Counted from the stretch's first letter, positions 54,521 to 63,564 are shown. The stretch: DNA of 64,000 bases from Mycobacterium parmense (GCF_010730575.1 NZ_AP022614.1:310001-374000); one strand, 5' to 3'. Translations and numbers: made by a program. Notes: generated by a model not told the origin, from the letters alone.

Positions 54521-55720
54521 GTGGATTTCTCGCAAGTCACCCTGTCCGGTGACGACCACGCTTTCCTGCAGGAGGCCCGCGAGTTCCTGCGCACGCATGT
54601 CACGGATGAGGTCAAGCGCCGCGACCGTGAGACCGGCGACAACTTCGACGAAGGGGTGCACCTGGCGCTGGGCGCCGCCGGCTATCTGGAGCGCGAGTGG
54701 AAGTCCGAGTCCGAGGGTGGCTTCAGCCGGGTGCGCCGTCGGATCTGGGAGCTGGAGAAGCGGCGCGCACATGTTCCCTGGGTGACCTGGGGTACCACCG
54801 CCATGGTGGCCCGCTCGGTGGCGAGGTTCGGATCGCCGGAACTGCGGGACGAGGTGATGCCGGGCGTCTTCAGCGGACATGTCCGGCTGTGCCTGGGCTA
54901 CACCGAGCCAGAGGGCGGCTCGGACATCGCCACCTGCAAGACCCGCGCGGTGCGGGAGGCGGACGGATCGAGCTGGGTCGTCAACGGCTCGAAAATGTTC
55001 ACCACCGGGGCACACAACTGCCAGTACGTCTTTCTGATCACCAACACGGACCCAGGGGCGCCGAAGCACAAGAGCCTGACGATGTTCCTGGTCCCCTTGG
55101 ACTCACCCGGGATCGAGATCCAGGGCATCCGTACCGTCGACGGCGACCGCACCAACATCGTGTACTACAGCGACGTGCGGGTGGACGACAAATATCGGCT
55201 GGGCGATGTCAATGCCGGGTGGACGGTGCTGCGCGAGCCCCTCAACACCGAGCACGGCGCGGTGGCGGCCGCCCCTGACGGGCTGCAGGACGTGTCGATC
55301 ATGATGCACCAGGCCGGTTTCATGGCCGACGCGCTGGACAAGGCGGCGGGCAAGGCGACAGAGCGGAATCACAACGGCGTCAGGCTGATCGACGACGCGT
55401 CGGTGGCCTACCGGTTGGGACGCAGTGCCGCCCGGATGGAAGCGGCGCTGAGCGCCCCCGGCATCTTCGGGCGGGTCGCCCTCGCCCAGACGATGCGCGA
55501 CATCTCGCCGGAATTGATGGATATCCTGGGCACGGCGTCCGCGCTGCCGCTCGGCACCGACGGTGCGGCCGACGACGGCGCCTCGGAATACTCGTTCCGT
55601 TTCGCGCCGCTGGTCGGAATCTACGGCGGCACCCTGGAAGTGTTCCGCAACATGATCGCGCAGTATGCGCTCGGTCTGGGTAAGCCCAACTACTCACCGC
55701 CGCTGACGAAGACGCCCTGA
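54521..55720 (+). CDS. acyl-CoA dehydrogenase, probable partner subunit
   Basis: 399 residues from GTG at 54521, directly after the preceding stop. CLGYTEPEGGSDIATCKTRAV and NGSKMFTTGAHNCQYVFLIT form the FAD/substrate domain. At the usual Glu position the sequence is IYGGTLEVFRNMI with Gly. Glu244 in REPLNTEHGA lies where ChsE4-type and IVD-type enzymes keep their base. So a two-gene ACAD with an alternative base position is likely. Last gene of the 48861-55720 operon. Confidence 0.9.
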   Translation: MDFSQVTLSGDDHAFLQEAREFLRTHVTDEVKRRDRETGDNFDEGVHLALGAAGYLEREWKSESEGGFSRVRRRIWELEKRRAHVPWVTWGTTAMVARSVARFGSPELRDEVMPGVFSGHVRLCLGYTEPEGGSDIATCKTRAVREADGSSWVVNGSKMFTTGAHNCQYVFLITNTDPGAPKHKSLTMFLVPLDSPGIEIQGIRTVDGDRTNIVYYSDVRVDDKYRLGDVNAGWTVLREPLNTEHGAVAAAPDGLQDVSIMMHQAGFMADALDKAAGKATERNHNGVRLIDDASVAYRLGRSAARMEAALSAPGIFGRVALAQTMRDISPELMDILGTASALPLGTDGAADDGASEYSFRFAPLVGIYGGTLEVFRNMIAQYALGLGKPNYSPPLTKTP

Positions 55721-55736
55721 CGCCTCAGCCGCGCGC

Positions 55737-56882
55737 TCAGGTCGTCAGGATCGTCGCCGCGGCCGTGCCCGGCGCACCGTAGAGCTGTGCGAACCCGACG
55801 CGTGGCTCGCCCGGCACCTGACGATCGCCGGCCTCGCCGCGCAGTTGCCGCACCAGTTCGTGGATCTGACGCAGGCCGGACGCCCCGATGGGCTCGCCGT
55901 TGGCGATGAGGCCGCCGTCGGTGTTGACCGGCATCGGGCCGCCGATCTCGGTGGCGCCGTCGGCCAGCAGCTTCTCCTGGTCGCCGTCGGGACAGAAGCC
56001 GCACTCGGCCATGTGGATGATCTCGGCGCCGGCGTCGGTGTCCTGCAGCTGGATCACGTCGACGTCGTGCGGTGAGACGCCTGCCCTTTCGAATGCCGAA
56101 CGCGCGGCGTATACCGTCGGCGCGACATCCTCGTCGACCGGCGCGAAGGTGGTGTTGACCTCGTAGGCGCCGTAGCGCCGGGTGCGGACCTCCACGGCCC
56201 GCAGGTAGATCGGCCTGGACGTGTAGCGGTGGGCGATGTCGCCCCTGCACATCACCACCGCCGCCGCGCCCTCGTCGGGCGCGCAGAACATGTATTGGGT
56301 GAGTGGGTAATTCAGCATCGCCGAGTTGAGGATGTCCTCTTCGGCCATCGGCTTGCGCCGAAAAGCGTTCGGGTTCAGCGCGCCATTGCGGAAGTTCTTC
56401 GCCGCCACCTTGGCGAGCGTCCGCTGGGAGATGCCGTGGTCGTGCAGGTAACGGTTGGCCTTCATGCCGAAGAACTTCGTCGTGAGATATTGCCCGTTCT
56501 CGGCGTACCAGCGCGGCATTCCCACCAGCGCGGGATCCTCGGTGAAGGCGCCGCGCGGATGCTTGTCCAGGCCCACGGCTATCCCGATGTCGTAGTCGCC
56601 CAGCCGGATGCCGTCGGCGCAGGCTTTGGCGGCGCTGGCCGCCGTCGCGCACGCGTTGAACACGTTGGTGAACGGGATGCCCGACAACCCCACCATGGCG
56701 ACGATCGCGTCGGGATTGGCCACCGTCCAGCTGCCGCCCGTGGCGGCTTGGATGTCCTTCCAGCTGATGCCGGCGTCGGCGACCGCGAGCTGGATTGCTT
56801 CGGCGCCCATCGCCATCGCCGACTTGCCTTCGAACCGGCCGAACGGGTGCAGCCCCACCCCGATGATGGCGACGTCGTTCAT
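55737..56882 (-). CDS. SCP-x/Ltp-type thiolase (retro-aldolase candidate)
   Basis: 381 residues. Thiolase fold with Cys78 in NACATAASA. The usual GHP loop reads GGLIANGEPIGASGLRQIHE with Glu for His, as in lipid-transfer thiolases such as Ltp2 that act as retro-aldolases in cholesterol side-chain degradation. Those need a DUF35 partner, and none is visible in this window. Last gene of the P450-CoA-transferase operon, convergent with the ACAD pair. Confidence 0.87.
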   Translation of the reverse strand: MNDVAIIGVGLHPFGRFEGKSAMAMGAEAIQLAVADAGISWKDIQAATGGSWTVANPDAIVAMVGLSGIPFTNVFNACATAASAAKACADGIRLGDYDIGIAVGLDKHPRGAFTEDPALVGMPRWYAENGQYLTTKFFGMKANRYLHDHGISQRTLAKVAAKNFRNGALNPNAFRRKPMAEEDILNSAMLNYPLTQYMFCAPDEGAAAVVMCRGDIAHRYTSRPIYLRAVEVRTRRYGAYEVNTTFAPVDEDVAPTVYAARSAFERAGVSPHDVDVIQLQDTDAGAEIIHMAECGFCPDGDQEKLLADGATEIGGPMPVNTDGGLIANGEPIGASGLRQIHELVRQLRGEAGDRQVPGEPRVGFAQLYGAPGTAAATILTT

Positions 56883-56952
56883 GGGCGTCGCTCTCCCTCA
56901 CAGGCGGGAGGTTCCGCCTCATCCCTACGTAGTGCGTCGTCGGCGGCGCGGT

Positions 56953-58179
56953 TCACGCTATGGCTCCGCTGTTCTTGAGTTCCTCGATGCGGTCCCAGTC
57001 CATCCCGAGCTCCATCAGCACGATCTCGGTGTGTTCGGATGCCTGCGGCGCCCGCGTCGTCACCAACGGCTCGTGGTTGAACTGGACGGGGCCGCGCACG
57101 ACGCGGAAAGGCTTTCCGCCGCCGGCGAGTTCGATCTCGCTGATCATGTCGTTGGCGATGGCCTGCTCGTCGTCGACGAGGTCGAGGAGGCTCTGGAACG
57201 GCGCCCATTGCCCCTTCATCGCCTTCAGGTGCTGCCGCCAATACTCGAAAGTCTTGTCCGCAAAGGCTTTCGCGATGAGTTCGGCCGCCGCGTCAGCGTT
57301 CTGGATCAGCGGCAGCACGTCGCAGAAGCGCGGGTCGTCGGCCGCCTCGGGGATACCGAGGTGCTCGAACGTGTCACGGATCAACCCGGTCGGGCTGATG
57401 ATGCACAGGTTGATCGTCCCGCCGTCGGAGGTTTCGTAGTTGCCCATGAAGGGATTGACCGAGGGGTTGCCGGAACCGGGCATGGGCGTGCGCATGACCT
57501 CACCGGTCTCCATGCCCTGCGTGACGCTCGCGCCGGCCGCCCACCAGGCCGTGCTGAGCAGCGACACGTCGAGCTCGAGGGCCTCGCCGGTGCGCTCGCG
57601 GTGCAGCAGCGCCGCCGAGATGCCGCCCGCGATGAACATGCCGCCGATGGAGTCGCCGAACGCGGGGATGCCTTGTCCCAGTGCGCCGCCCAACTCTTCC
57701 GGCGTCAGCGCGTACCCAACGCCGCTGCGCGTCCAGAACGCCGTCCCGTCATAGCCGCCGACGTCACGCTCGGGGCCCTTGTCTCCGTACGCCGAGCCAC
57801 GGGCGTAGACGATGTCGGGGTTCGCCGCGCGGATGTGCTCCACGTCGAACTTGTGCCTCTGCCGCTGGGCGGGCATGTAATTGGTGAGGAACACATCCGC
57901 GGTCTTGGCCAGTTCGTAGATGACCTCCTGGCCGCCCGGGGTGGAGACGTCGATCCCGACGCTTCGCTTGCCCCGGTTGGGGTGCTCCATCAGCGGATGG
58001 CGCTCCGGGTCGACCTGGATGCCACCCATGTTGACGAAGCCGCGCTGGGTGTCGCCGCGCACCGGGTGTTCGACCTTGATCACGTCGGCTCCCCAGTCCG
58101 CGAGAATGGCTCCCGCCGCGGGCACGAACGTGAATTGCGCGAGCTCGAGGACCCGAAATCCCCTCATGACCTTCACCAT
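56953..58179 (-). CDS. class III (CaiB/BaiF) CoA-transferase
   Basis: 408 residues from ATG at 58179. FRVLELAQFTFVPAAGAILADWGADVIKVEHPVRGDTQRG, NRGKRSVGIDVSTPGGQEVI, FLTNYMPAQRQRHKFDVEHI and GEALELDVSLLSTAWWAAGA with the catalytic Asp of LDVSLL. A close match to the usual family signature, unlike the copy at 32050. It is 11 nt downstream of the P450. It would load CoA onto an oxidised acid or racemise an alpha-methyl centre. Confidence 0.9.
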   Translation of the reverse strand: MVKVMRGFRVLELAQFTFVPAAGAILADWGADVIKVEHPVRGDTQRGFVNMGGIQVDPERHPLMEHPNRGKRSVGIDVSTPGGQEVIYELAKTADVFLTNYMPAQRQRHKFDVEHIRAANPDIVYARGSAYGDKGPERDVGGYDGTAFWTRSGVGYALTPEELGGALGQGIPAFGDSIGGMFIAGGISAALLHRERTGEALELDVSLLSTAWWAAGASVTQGMETGEVMRTPMPGSGNPSVNPFMGNYETSDGGTINLCIISPTGLIRDTFEHLGIPEAADDPRFCDVLPLIQNADAAAELIAKAFADKTFEYWRQHLKAMKGQWAPFQSLLDLVDDEQAIANDMISEIELAGGGKPFRVVRGPVQFNHEPLVTTRAPQASEHTEIVLMELGMDWDRIEELKNSGAIA

Positions 58180-58190
58180 TTGTCCCGACC

Positions 58191-59432
58191 CTACTTGGCG
58201 TCGAATGTCACGGGAAGGGCTGTCGGCGACCGGAAGGGCTGCCCATGGATGTGGGGGTCACCGTCGGTCAGCAGGGTGATATTCGTCAGCCGGCTCAGCA
58301 GGCACTGCACCGCGACGCGGGTCTCCATCCGAGACAGGTGCAGACCCAGGCACGTGTGTTCACCGGCGGCGAAGGAGATGTGCGGCACGGCCTTGCGGAA
58401 GATGTCGAATTGCTCCGCGCGCTCCCAGCGCCGCTCGTCGCGATTCGCCGAACCGATGCACACTCCGACAACGGCGCGCGCCGGAATCGTGATCCCGTCC
58501 ATTTCGGTCTCCTCGGTCGTGAAGCGCTGCACGGTGGTCAGGGGGGTCTCGTAGCGCAGAGCTTCCTCGATCGCCTGGGGAATCAGCTCGTGGTCGTCTT
58601 GCACCGCTGCGAACTGGTCCCGATGGGTCAACAGCAGATACAGAAGGTTGCCTGACGAGCGGTAGGTGGTCTCCAGCCCGGCGGGCAACAGCAGCCGCAG
58701 AAAGGAGTAAATGGCTTCATCGCCGAGCTTTTCGCCGTCGATCTCCGCGGTGACCAGGTCGCCGATGATGTCCTCGGTCGGCGTGGATCTGCGACGCTCG
58801 ATCTGTAAGAGAAAGTAGTCCTTGAGCGCCGCCGACGCCTCGAAGGCGCGCTCGTAGTCGATGTGGTAGCTGATCAACTGCACGGCACGCTTGCGGAACA
58901 TCGGCAGGTCCTCGGCCGGCAGCCCCAGCAGCTCGGCGATGACGCGGGTGGGGAATTCGAAGGTGAACTTGCGCACCAGATCGGCTTCGCCGCTGTCGAT
59001 GAACTCATCGATCAACCTGTCACAGATCGGTCGCACGGTCGCCGGCTCCCAGCGGGCCAGCGCCTTGGACTTGAAGGCAGCGGACACCAGGTTGCGGTGG
59101 TCGCGATGCTTCTTCCCCCCCATGGCCAGAATGGTCGGCCCCATGAACAGGCCGATCGTCTTGTCGTACGGCGCCGAGCTGAACACCCGGCCGTCGCGTA
59201 AGACCCTGTTGACCGCGTCGAAAGATACCGCGGAGTACTCGCGCTTGGGCATCAGCGTCTCGGGTGTCTTCGAGTAGTCCATGACGCTTCCGCGGAATAC
59301 GCCGGACTGCCGCCGCTTGTGGGCGAAGAAGGGGTAGGGGTCGCGGAGGCTGACGGTCTGCTCGTCGGTACCGGCGGCGGCGTGCACGTTGGTCGTCACC
59401 TGGATCCCCACCATCTTCAGCGTGAACGGCAT
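58191..59432 (-). CDS. cytochrome P450 monooxygenase
   Basis: 413 residues. I-helix AGLETT (251-256), ExxR as EALR (290-293) and heme-ligand loop FAAGEHTCLGLHL with Cys361. Soluble bacterial P450; it needs a ferredoxin and reductase, neither next to it. The N-terminal ATG has AAGGAC upstream. The palindromic motif copy is 20 nt upstream of the ATG. First gene of the P450-CoA-transferase-Ltp operon; likely hydroxylates the island's substrate. Subfamily not assigned. Confidence 0.94.
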   Translation of the reverse strand: MPFTLKMVGIQVTTNVHAAAGTDEQTVSLRDPYPFFAHKRRQSGVFRGSVMDYSKTPETLMPKREYSAVSFDAVNRVLRDGRVFSSAPYDKTIGLFMGPTILAMGGKKHRDHRNLVSAAFKSKALARWEPATVRPICDRLIDEFIDSGEADLVRKFTFEFPTRVIAELLGLPAEDLPMFRKRAVQLISYHIDYERAFEASAALKDYFLLQIERRRSTPTEDIIGDLVTAEIDGEKLGDEAIYSFLRLLLPAGLETTYRSSGNLLYLLLTHRDQFAAVQDDHELIPQAIEEALRYETPLTTVQRFTTEETEMDGITIPARAVVGVCIGSANRDERRWERAEQFDIFRKAVPHISFAAGEHTCLGLHLSRMETRVAVQCLLSRLTNITLLTDGDPHIHGQPFRSPTALPVTFDAK

Positions 59433-59451
59433 GTCCTTGCGCGTAAGATCG

Positions 59452-59470
59452 TACTGTAATTCTTACAGTA
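59452..59470. promoter_or_regulatory. island motif copy 4, perfect palindrome
   Basis: TACTGTAATTCTTACAGTA: half-sites TACTGTAA and TTACAGTA are exact reverse complements around TTC. It is 20 nt upstream of the P450 ATG and overlaps a possible leftward -10 (TACAGT). The best candidate operator of the set. Confidence 0.78.
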
Positions 59471-59560
59471 GACAATATGGGGCGTGCTGGCCGGTCCGCG
59501 CGCGGCGGCGCGCGCTTCACCGGAGGCCGTGAGCGTCTCGTCGGTGGAGCAAGGCGATGA

Positions 59561-61213
59561 TCAGCCGTTTACCGCCTGCTCACGCGCCCACCGGTAATCG
59601 GCCTTGCCCGACGGGCTGCGCTCGATTACGGGACGGAACACGATCGCCTTCGGGAGTTTGTAGCGGGCCAGCGATCGAGCGGCGTGGGCCACCAGCTCGT
59701 CGGCTCCGGCGTCACCGCCTTCCGTCAGCGCGACGACGGCGACGACCTCCTGGCCCCACCGTTCGCTGGGCCGTCCGGCGACCACCACGTCGGCAACGGC
59801 CGGATGCGACGCGATCGCGGTCTCGACCTCCTCGACGAAGATCTTCTCGCCGCCGGAATTGATGGTGACCGAGTCGCGGCCCAGCAATTCGACGTTGCCG
59901 TCGGCGCGTTGGCGCGCGCGGTCGCCCGGGATCGCGTAGCGCACCCCGTCGATCACCGGGAACGTCTTGGCCGTCTTGGCCGCATCGCCCTTGTACCCCA
60001 ACGGAACATAGCCGCGCTGTGCCAGCCAGCCCATGCCGTCGTGGCCCGGCTGCAGGATCGCGGCGAGGTCATCGGAGGCCACGAAGGTGTCCGGGCCGGC
60101 GTTGAAGGTGCCGGTCGACACCGACCCAGCGGTCGACATGTGGTGCATCTGCGCGCCGGTCTCGGAGGATCCGACGCCGTCGACGACGACGGCGTTGGGC
60201 AGCACCTCGATCAGGCGTTGCTTGACGTACGGGGTGAGCAACGCTCCGCCGTTGGCGATCACGGCCAGCGACGACACGTCCGCGATTCCCTCCTCGATGG
60301 CGGCCACCAACGGGCGGGCCATCGCGTCACCGACCACCGTCACCACCATCACTCGCTCGCGCTCGATGGTGCGGACGACCTCCTCGGCATCGAAATGGTC
60401 TACCACCGAAGGGAATACGACGGTCTGCCCGGTGGTGATGGCCGTCATGACGCTCCACTGGGCCGCGCCGTGGATCAGGGGAGGCAAGATCATCAGCTTA
60501 GTGCCCGGGCCGGCGGCCGCCCTGTCCACGATCTCCTCGAGGGAGCTCGAGGGCTCACCGGTCATGAGATTGCGTCCGCCGAAGGAGGTCATGAAGATGT
60601 CGTGCTGTCGCCAGAGCACGCCTTTCGGCATCCCCGTCGTCCCGCCGGTGTACAGAACGTACAGATCGTCGGGCGAACTCTGCGCCGGCGCTTGCCCGGG
60701 TGGGCTGGCCGCGATGATGCTCTCGTAATCGACTGCGCCGTCAAGCAAGTCGTTGCCCGAGTCGTCGGCGATCTGAATCAGGACGCGCAGCTGTGGGAGC
60801 TCTGGCAGGATCTCGGCGACCCGCGGCGCGAACACGGCGTGGTAGATGAGCGCCGTCGCGCCGGAATCCGCGAGCAGGTAGCGCAACTCGGCTTTGACAT
60901 AGCGGAAGTTGACGTTGAACGGGGCAACCCGCGCCTGGAAGGCGCCGAGCAACACCTCGACGAATTCGTTCCCGTTATAGGCATAGATGCCGAGCAGATC
61001 TTGGCCCACCTCGTGGCCGGCCAGTGCGGAGCGCTCCGTGTGACACCCCAGCCCCTGCGCATGCAGGTATGCGGCGAGGCGGTTCGACCGTTGGATGATC
61101 TGCGCGTAACTGAATCGCCGGTCGCCCTGGATCAGCAGCTCGCGATCGGGGATGGCGGCCGCGACGGCCTTGGCGACGGCGGGCACCGTGAATGCTGTTG
61201 CGGTGTGGGACAT
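59561..61213 (-). CDS. FadD-type acyl-CoA ligase
   Basis: 550 residues from ATG at 61213. P-loop LYTGGTTGMPKGVLWRQHDIF, again the FadD3/19 type, with VVDGVGSSETGAQMHHM, IPGDRARQRADGNVELLGRDSVTINSGGEKIFVEEVE and C-terminal PSGKADYRW. Paralogue of the ligase at 50995-52644. Last gene of the Rieske operon, 8 nt after the thioesterase. The open frame continues upstream through the thioesterase but that part is a shadow. Confidence 0.9.
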   Translation of the reverse strand: MSHTATAFTVPAVAKAVAAAIPDRELLIQGDRRFSYAQIIQRSNRLAAYLHAQGLGCHTERSALAGHEVGQDLLGIYAYNGNEFVEVLLGAFQARVAPFNVNFRYVKAELRYLLADSGATALIYHAVFAPRVAEILPELPQLRVLIQIADDSGNDLLDGAVDYESIIAASPPGQAPAQSSPDDLYVLYTGGTTGMPKGVLWRQHDIFMTSFGGRNLMTGEPSSSLEEIVDRAAAGPGTKLMILPPLIHGAAQWSVMTAITTGQTVVFPSVVDHFDAEEVVRTIERERVMVVTVVGDAMARPLVAAIEEGIADVSSLAVIANGGALLTPYVKQRLIEVLPNAVVVDGVGSSETGAQMHHMSTAGSVSTGTFNAGPDTFVASDDLAAILQPGHDGMGWLAQRGYVPLGYKGDAAKTAKTFPVIDGVRYAIPGDRARQRADGNVELLGRDSVTINSGGEKIFVEEVETAIASHPAVADVVVAGRPSERWGQEVVAVVALTEGGDAGADELVAHAARSLARYKLPKAIVFRPVIERSPSGKADYRWAREQAVNG

Positions 61214-61221
61214 CAGGCCTC

Positions 61222-61842
61222 TCACGGCTGGTGGGGTAGCAGGCGGACCATCAAGCCGTTGGCCTCGCTCAGCAGCGTGCCGTTGGCCGCCGCCATGGTA
61301 GCCGAGATGAAAATCTTCCTGCCGTCGATACCGGTGATCCGGCCGTGGGCGGTCAGCGTTTCGTCGATCGGCGTGATGTTGCGATAGTCGACGTGAAGGA
61401 AAGCGGTCCGGGTCGGGGGAGAGCCCGCGGTCGAGACCACCATCCCGAAGAGCCAGTCGTAGAACAGCGGAATCATGCCGCCGTGCACGGCCCTGTTGCC
61501 GCCGACATGGGACCGGGTGAAGCGCCCCTGCATGGTGACGCCGTCGGGCCCGGATCCGGTGAGGCTCCACGGCGGCATCAGCGGGTGGCCCAACCCGGGC
61601 AGGTCGAGGAGCCGGCCGGCCGGCGCCATGCCTTCCGGCACCTGATGGCCATCGAGGAGGGCGCAGGCCTTGTCCACGTGCCGGGCCGCCTCGGCCCACG
61701 CCGAGGAATCCGGGTTGGTCGACACGGTGAGGTCTTGCAGGCGGCGCACCGCGGCAACGAAGCGCTCGAGGCCCGGCGGCATGTCCTCGGCCGGCCTGAT
61801 GTCCGGAAAGCCGCCGCGCATGGGGTGCTCGGTATCGGTCAC
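61222..61842 (-). CDS. PaaI-like hotdog thioesterase
   Basis: 206 residues from GTG at 61842 (GTGA overlap with the previous stop); a GTG four codons earlier is possible. N-terminal helical half (PGLERFVAAVRRLQDL), then the hotdog fold with GNRAVHGGMIPLFYDWLFGMVVS and TAFLHVDYRNITPI. Paralogue of the 44030 thioesterase in layout. Probably removes CoA from an intermediate or relieves CoA trapping. Confidence 0.86.
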   Translation of the reverse strand: MTDTEHPMRGGFPDIRPAEDMPPGLERFVAAVRRLQDLTVSTNPDSSAWAEAARHVDKACALLDGHQVPEGMAPAGRLLDLPGLGHPLMPPWSLTGSGPDGVTMQGRFTRSHVGGNRAVHGGMIPLFYDWLFGMVVSTAGSPPTRTAFLHVDYRNITPIDETLTAHGRITGIDGRKIFISATMAAANGTLLSEANGLMVRLLPHQP

Positions 61843-62471
61843 GGCCGCTTCCACGCCCGCAGCAGATCGTCGGTGGTGGTGATGGTCGCGAGCAGCGACA
61901 GCGTGTTGGCGATGACGGCCTCTCCGTACTCGGTGGGTACGCCGGCGACGGCGTCACGCGGCACGACCACGCGATAGGCCGCGTTGACGGCGTCCATCAC
62001 GATATTGGGTATCGCGATGTTGAGGGAGACGCCGACGACCACGATGGTCGCCACCGAGAGGTTGCGCAGCACCGAGTCCAGGTCGGTGCCCCCCATCGGC
62101 CCGACACCATGCCAGCGACGGAGAACCAGATCCGTGGGCTCGGGGCCCAATTCGGGCAGGAGGGCGGCCCCGGCCGTGCCGGGGGCGATGTCGACCATGC
62201 CCTTGGCGGGCCCGCGGCGCGGACCGAAGATCCTGGCGTTGTGATTCGACCCGAGCCCGTCGGGCCGTCGCTGCACCAGGCAGTGCACGACCCGCACCCC
62301 GGCGGCACGGGCGGCGGGCAGCATCCGGACGATGTTGGGCAGAGCGACGCGGCGCGCCTCCTCGGCCAGCGCGGCGAGGCCGGCGTGCGGGCCCATGACC
62401 GCGCCCTGGCACTCCTGGGTGACGATCGCGGTGTGGGCGGGCGCCGCGATCTCGGCGAGTTCGAGTGTCAT
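61839..62471 (-). CDS. isochorismatase-fold protein lacking the usual catalytic Cys
   Basis: 210 residues from ATG at 62471 (ATGA with the Rieske stop). Isochorismatase-like alpha/beta fold: TAIVTQECQGAVMGPHAGL at the position of the usual VIDMQNDF, and ATIVVVGVSLNIAIPNIVMDAVNAAYRVVVPRDAVAG. The loop that normally carries the nucleophile (TGVxTxxCV) reads VSLNIAI with Ala. So it may not be a cysteine hydrolase; a lyase, binding or dead-enzyme role is possible. Confidence 0.82.
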   Translation of the reverse strand: MTLELAEIAAPAHTAIVTQECQGAVMGPHAGLAALAEEARRVALPNIVRMLPAARAAGVRVVHCLVQRRPDGLGSNHNARIFGPRRGPAKGMVDIAPGTAGAALLPELGPEPTDLVLRRWHGVGPMGGTDLDSVLRNLSVATIVVVGVSLNIAIPNIVMDAVNAAYRVVVPRDAVAGVPTEYGEAVIANTLSLLATITTTDDLLRAWKRP

Positions 62472-63478
62472 GCCGATGCGGACACTTCGGGCGGGACGTC
62501 GTAGAACTGCGTGGCCCACTTCCGCAGGGCCATATACCCTTTGGCGTCCACCTTGGACAGGGCCGGACGCTCCACGTATTTCTGGTAGCGCCAGATCTGC
62601 AGATCGTCGAAAACGGTGGACAGGAACTGCCTCTGGATGAGATCGCGCAGCTTGCCCTCCGGCACGTCGGCGGTGTCGCCGGGAACGCGCGGCCACCAAA
62701 TCGAGTAGAACAGGTCGGAACATTTGTCGTCGACGGGTGTGCAGGTGAAGATCAGCCGATGGTTCTGGGCGCCCTCGAAGACGCTGATGGCTCCACCGAG
62801 GCCGAACAGGTGGCTGTGGAACCGCAGCGCGAGGTCATCGGGGTTGTCGCTGCGCGCGTCGGGCCAGCCCGCGACGAAGTGCCATTCCTGGTCGACGATC
62901 TCCCATTCCAGCACCCGGGGCGTCACCGTGGCGTGGTGCACGTATTCGAAATGCGCGCTGTCCGGGGCGTTCTCCGCGACGATCTGCGGGTGGACCGGTT
63001 CGCGGTCCGCTCTCCGGGAGAACTCGGGGTAAGCGCGGTAATAGGCCGTGGGGTCGGTCTCGAACTGCGGGAACTTCTCGAAGATGTCGGGCATCTCCCA
63101 GTGCGGCTCCTTGCCCGCCGGATGGTGCCAGATGAACACGCAGTCGTATTGCTCGCGGACCGGATAGACCCGAAGTGTGAGGGCCCGGTTGGGCCGGTCC
63201 GGCTGGTAGGGGATGTATCGATTGGTGCCGTCGGGTCCCCAGCGCCAGCCGTGGAACGGGCACTGCACGCAGTCGCCCACCACCGTGCCGCCGTGACCGA
63301 TGTGCGCGCCGAGGTGTTTGCAGTGCGCCTCGAGGACGTGCAGGTCGCCGGAGTCATCGCGATAGGCGACCAGGTCCTCGCCGAAGTACCGCAGGGGCCG
63401 CACCTCGCCGACCGGAAACTCGGGCGACCACCCGATCATGAACCAGCCGGTGACCTTCCAGGTGAAGGGGACTTTCAC
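62468..63478 (-). CDS. Rieske non-heme iron oxygenase (KshA-like)
   Basis: 336 residues from GTG at 63478 (GAGAGG upstream). Rieske [2Fe-2S] ligands C53-H55 and C73-H76 (CKHLGAHIGH...CVQCPFHGW). Mononuclear iron motif ENAPDSAHFEYVHH (N-x-x-D-x3-H-x4-H type) with a later FDDLQIW Asp. Length and layout resemble 3-ketosteroid 9-alpha-hydroxylase KshA. It needs a reductase; none is seen here. First gene of the leftward Rieske-isochorismatase-thioesterase-ligase operon. Confidence 0.9.
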   Translation of the reverse strand: MKVPFTWKVTGWFMIGWSPEFPVGEVRPLRYFGEDLVAYRDDSGDLHVLEAHCKHLGAHIGHGGTVVGDCVQCPFHGWRWGPDGTNRYIPYQPDRPNRALTLRVYPVREQYDCVFIWHHPAGKEPHWEMPDIFEKFPQFETDPTAYYRAYPEFSRRADREPVHPQIVAENAPDSAHFEYVHHATVTPRVLEWEIVDQEWHFVAGWPDARSDNPDDLALRFHSHLFGLGGAISVFEGAQNHRLIFTCTPVDDKCSDLFYSIWWPRVPGDTADVPEGKLRDLIQRQFLSTVFDDLQIWRYQKYVERPALSKVDAKGYMALRKWATQFYDVPPEVSASA

Positions 63479-63501
63479 GTCGGCGCCTCTCGTTTCATTG
63501 A

Positions 63502-63520
63502 TACTAAGTCCGTTACAGTA
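63502..63520 (+). promoter_or_regulatory. island motif copy 5 (TAY-N8-WTACAGTA)
   Basis: TACTAAGTCCGTTACAGTA, 24 nt upstream of the Rieske GTG and 143 nt before the BVMO-like ATG, in the divergent region between them. Confidence 0.62.
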
Positions 63521-63564
63521 TAGATTTCAGCAGTCATGCCCGTGCGCGGCAAGGAGCGAAATGA

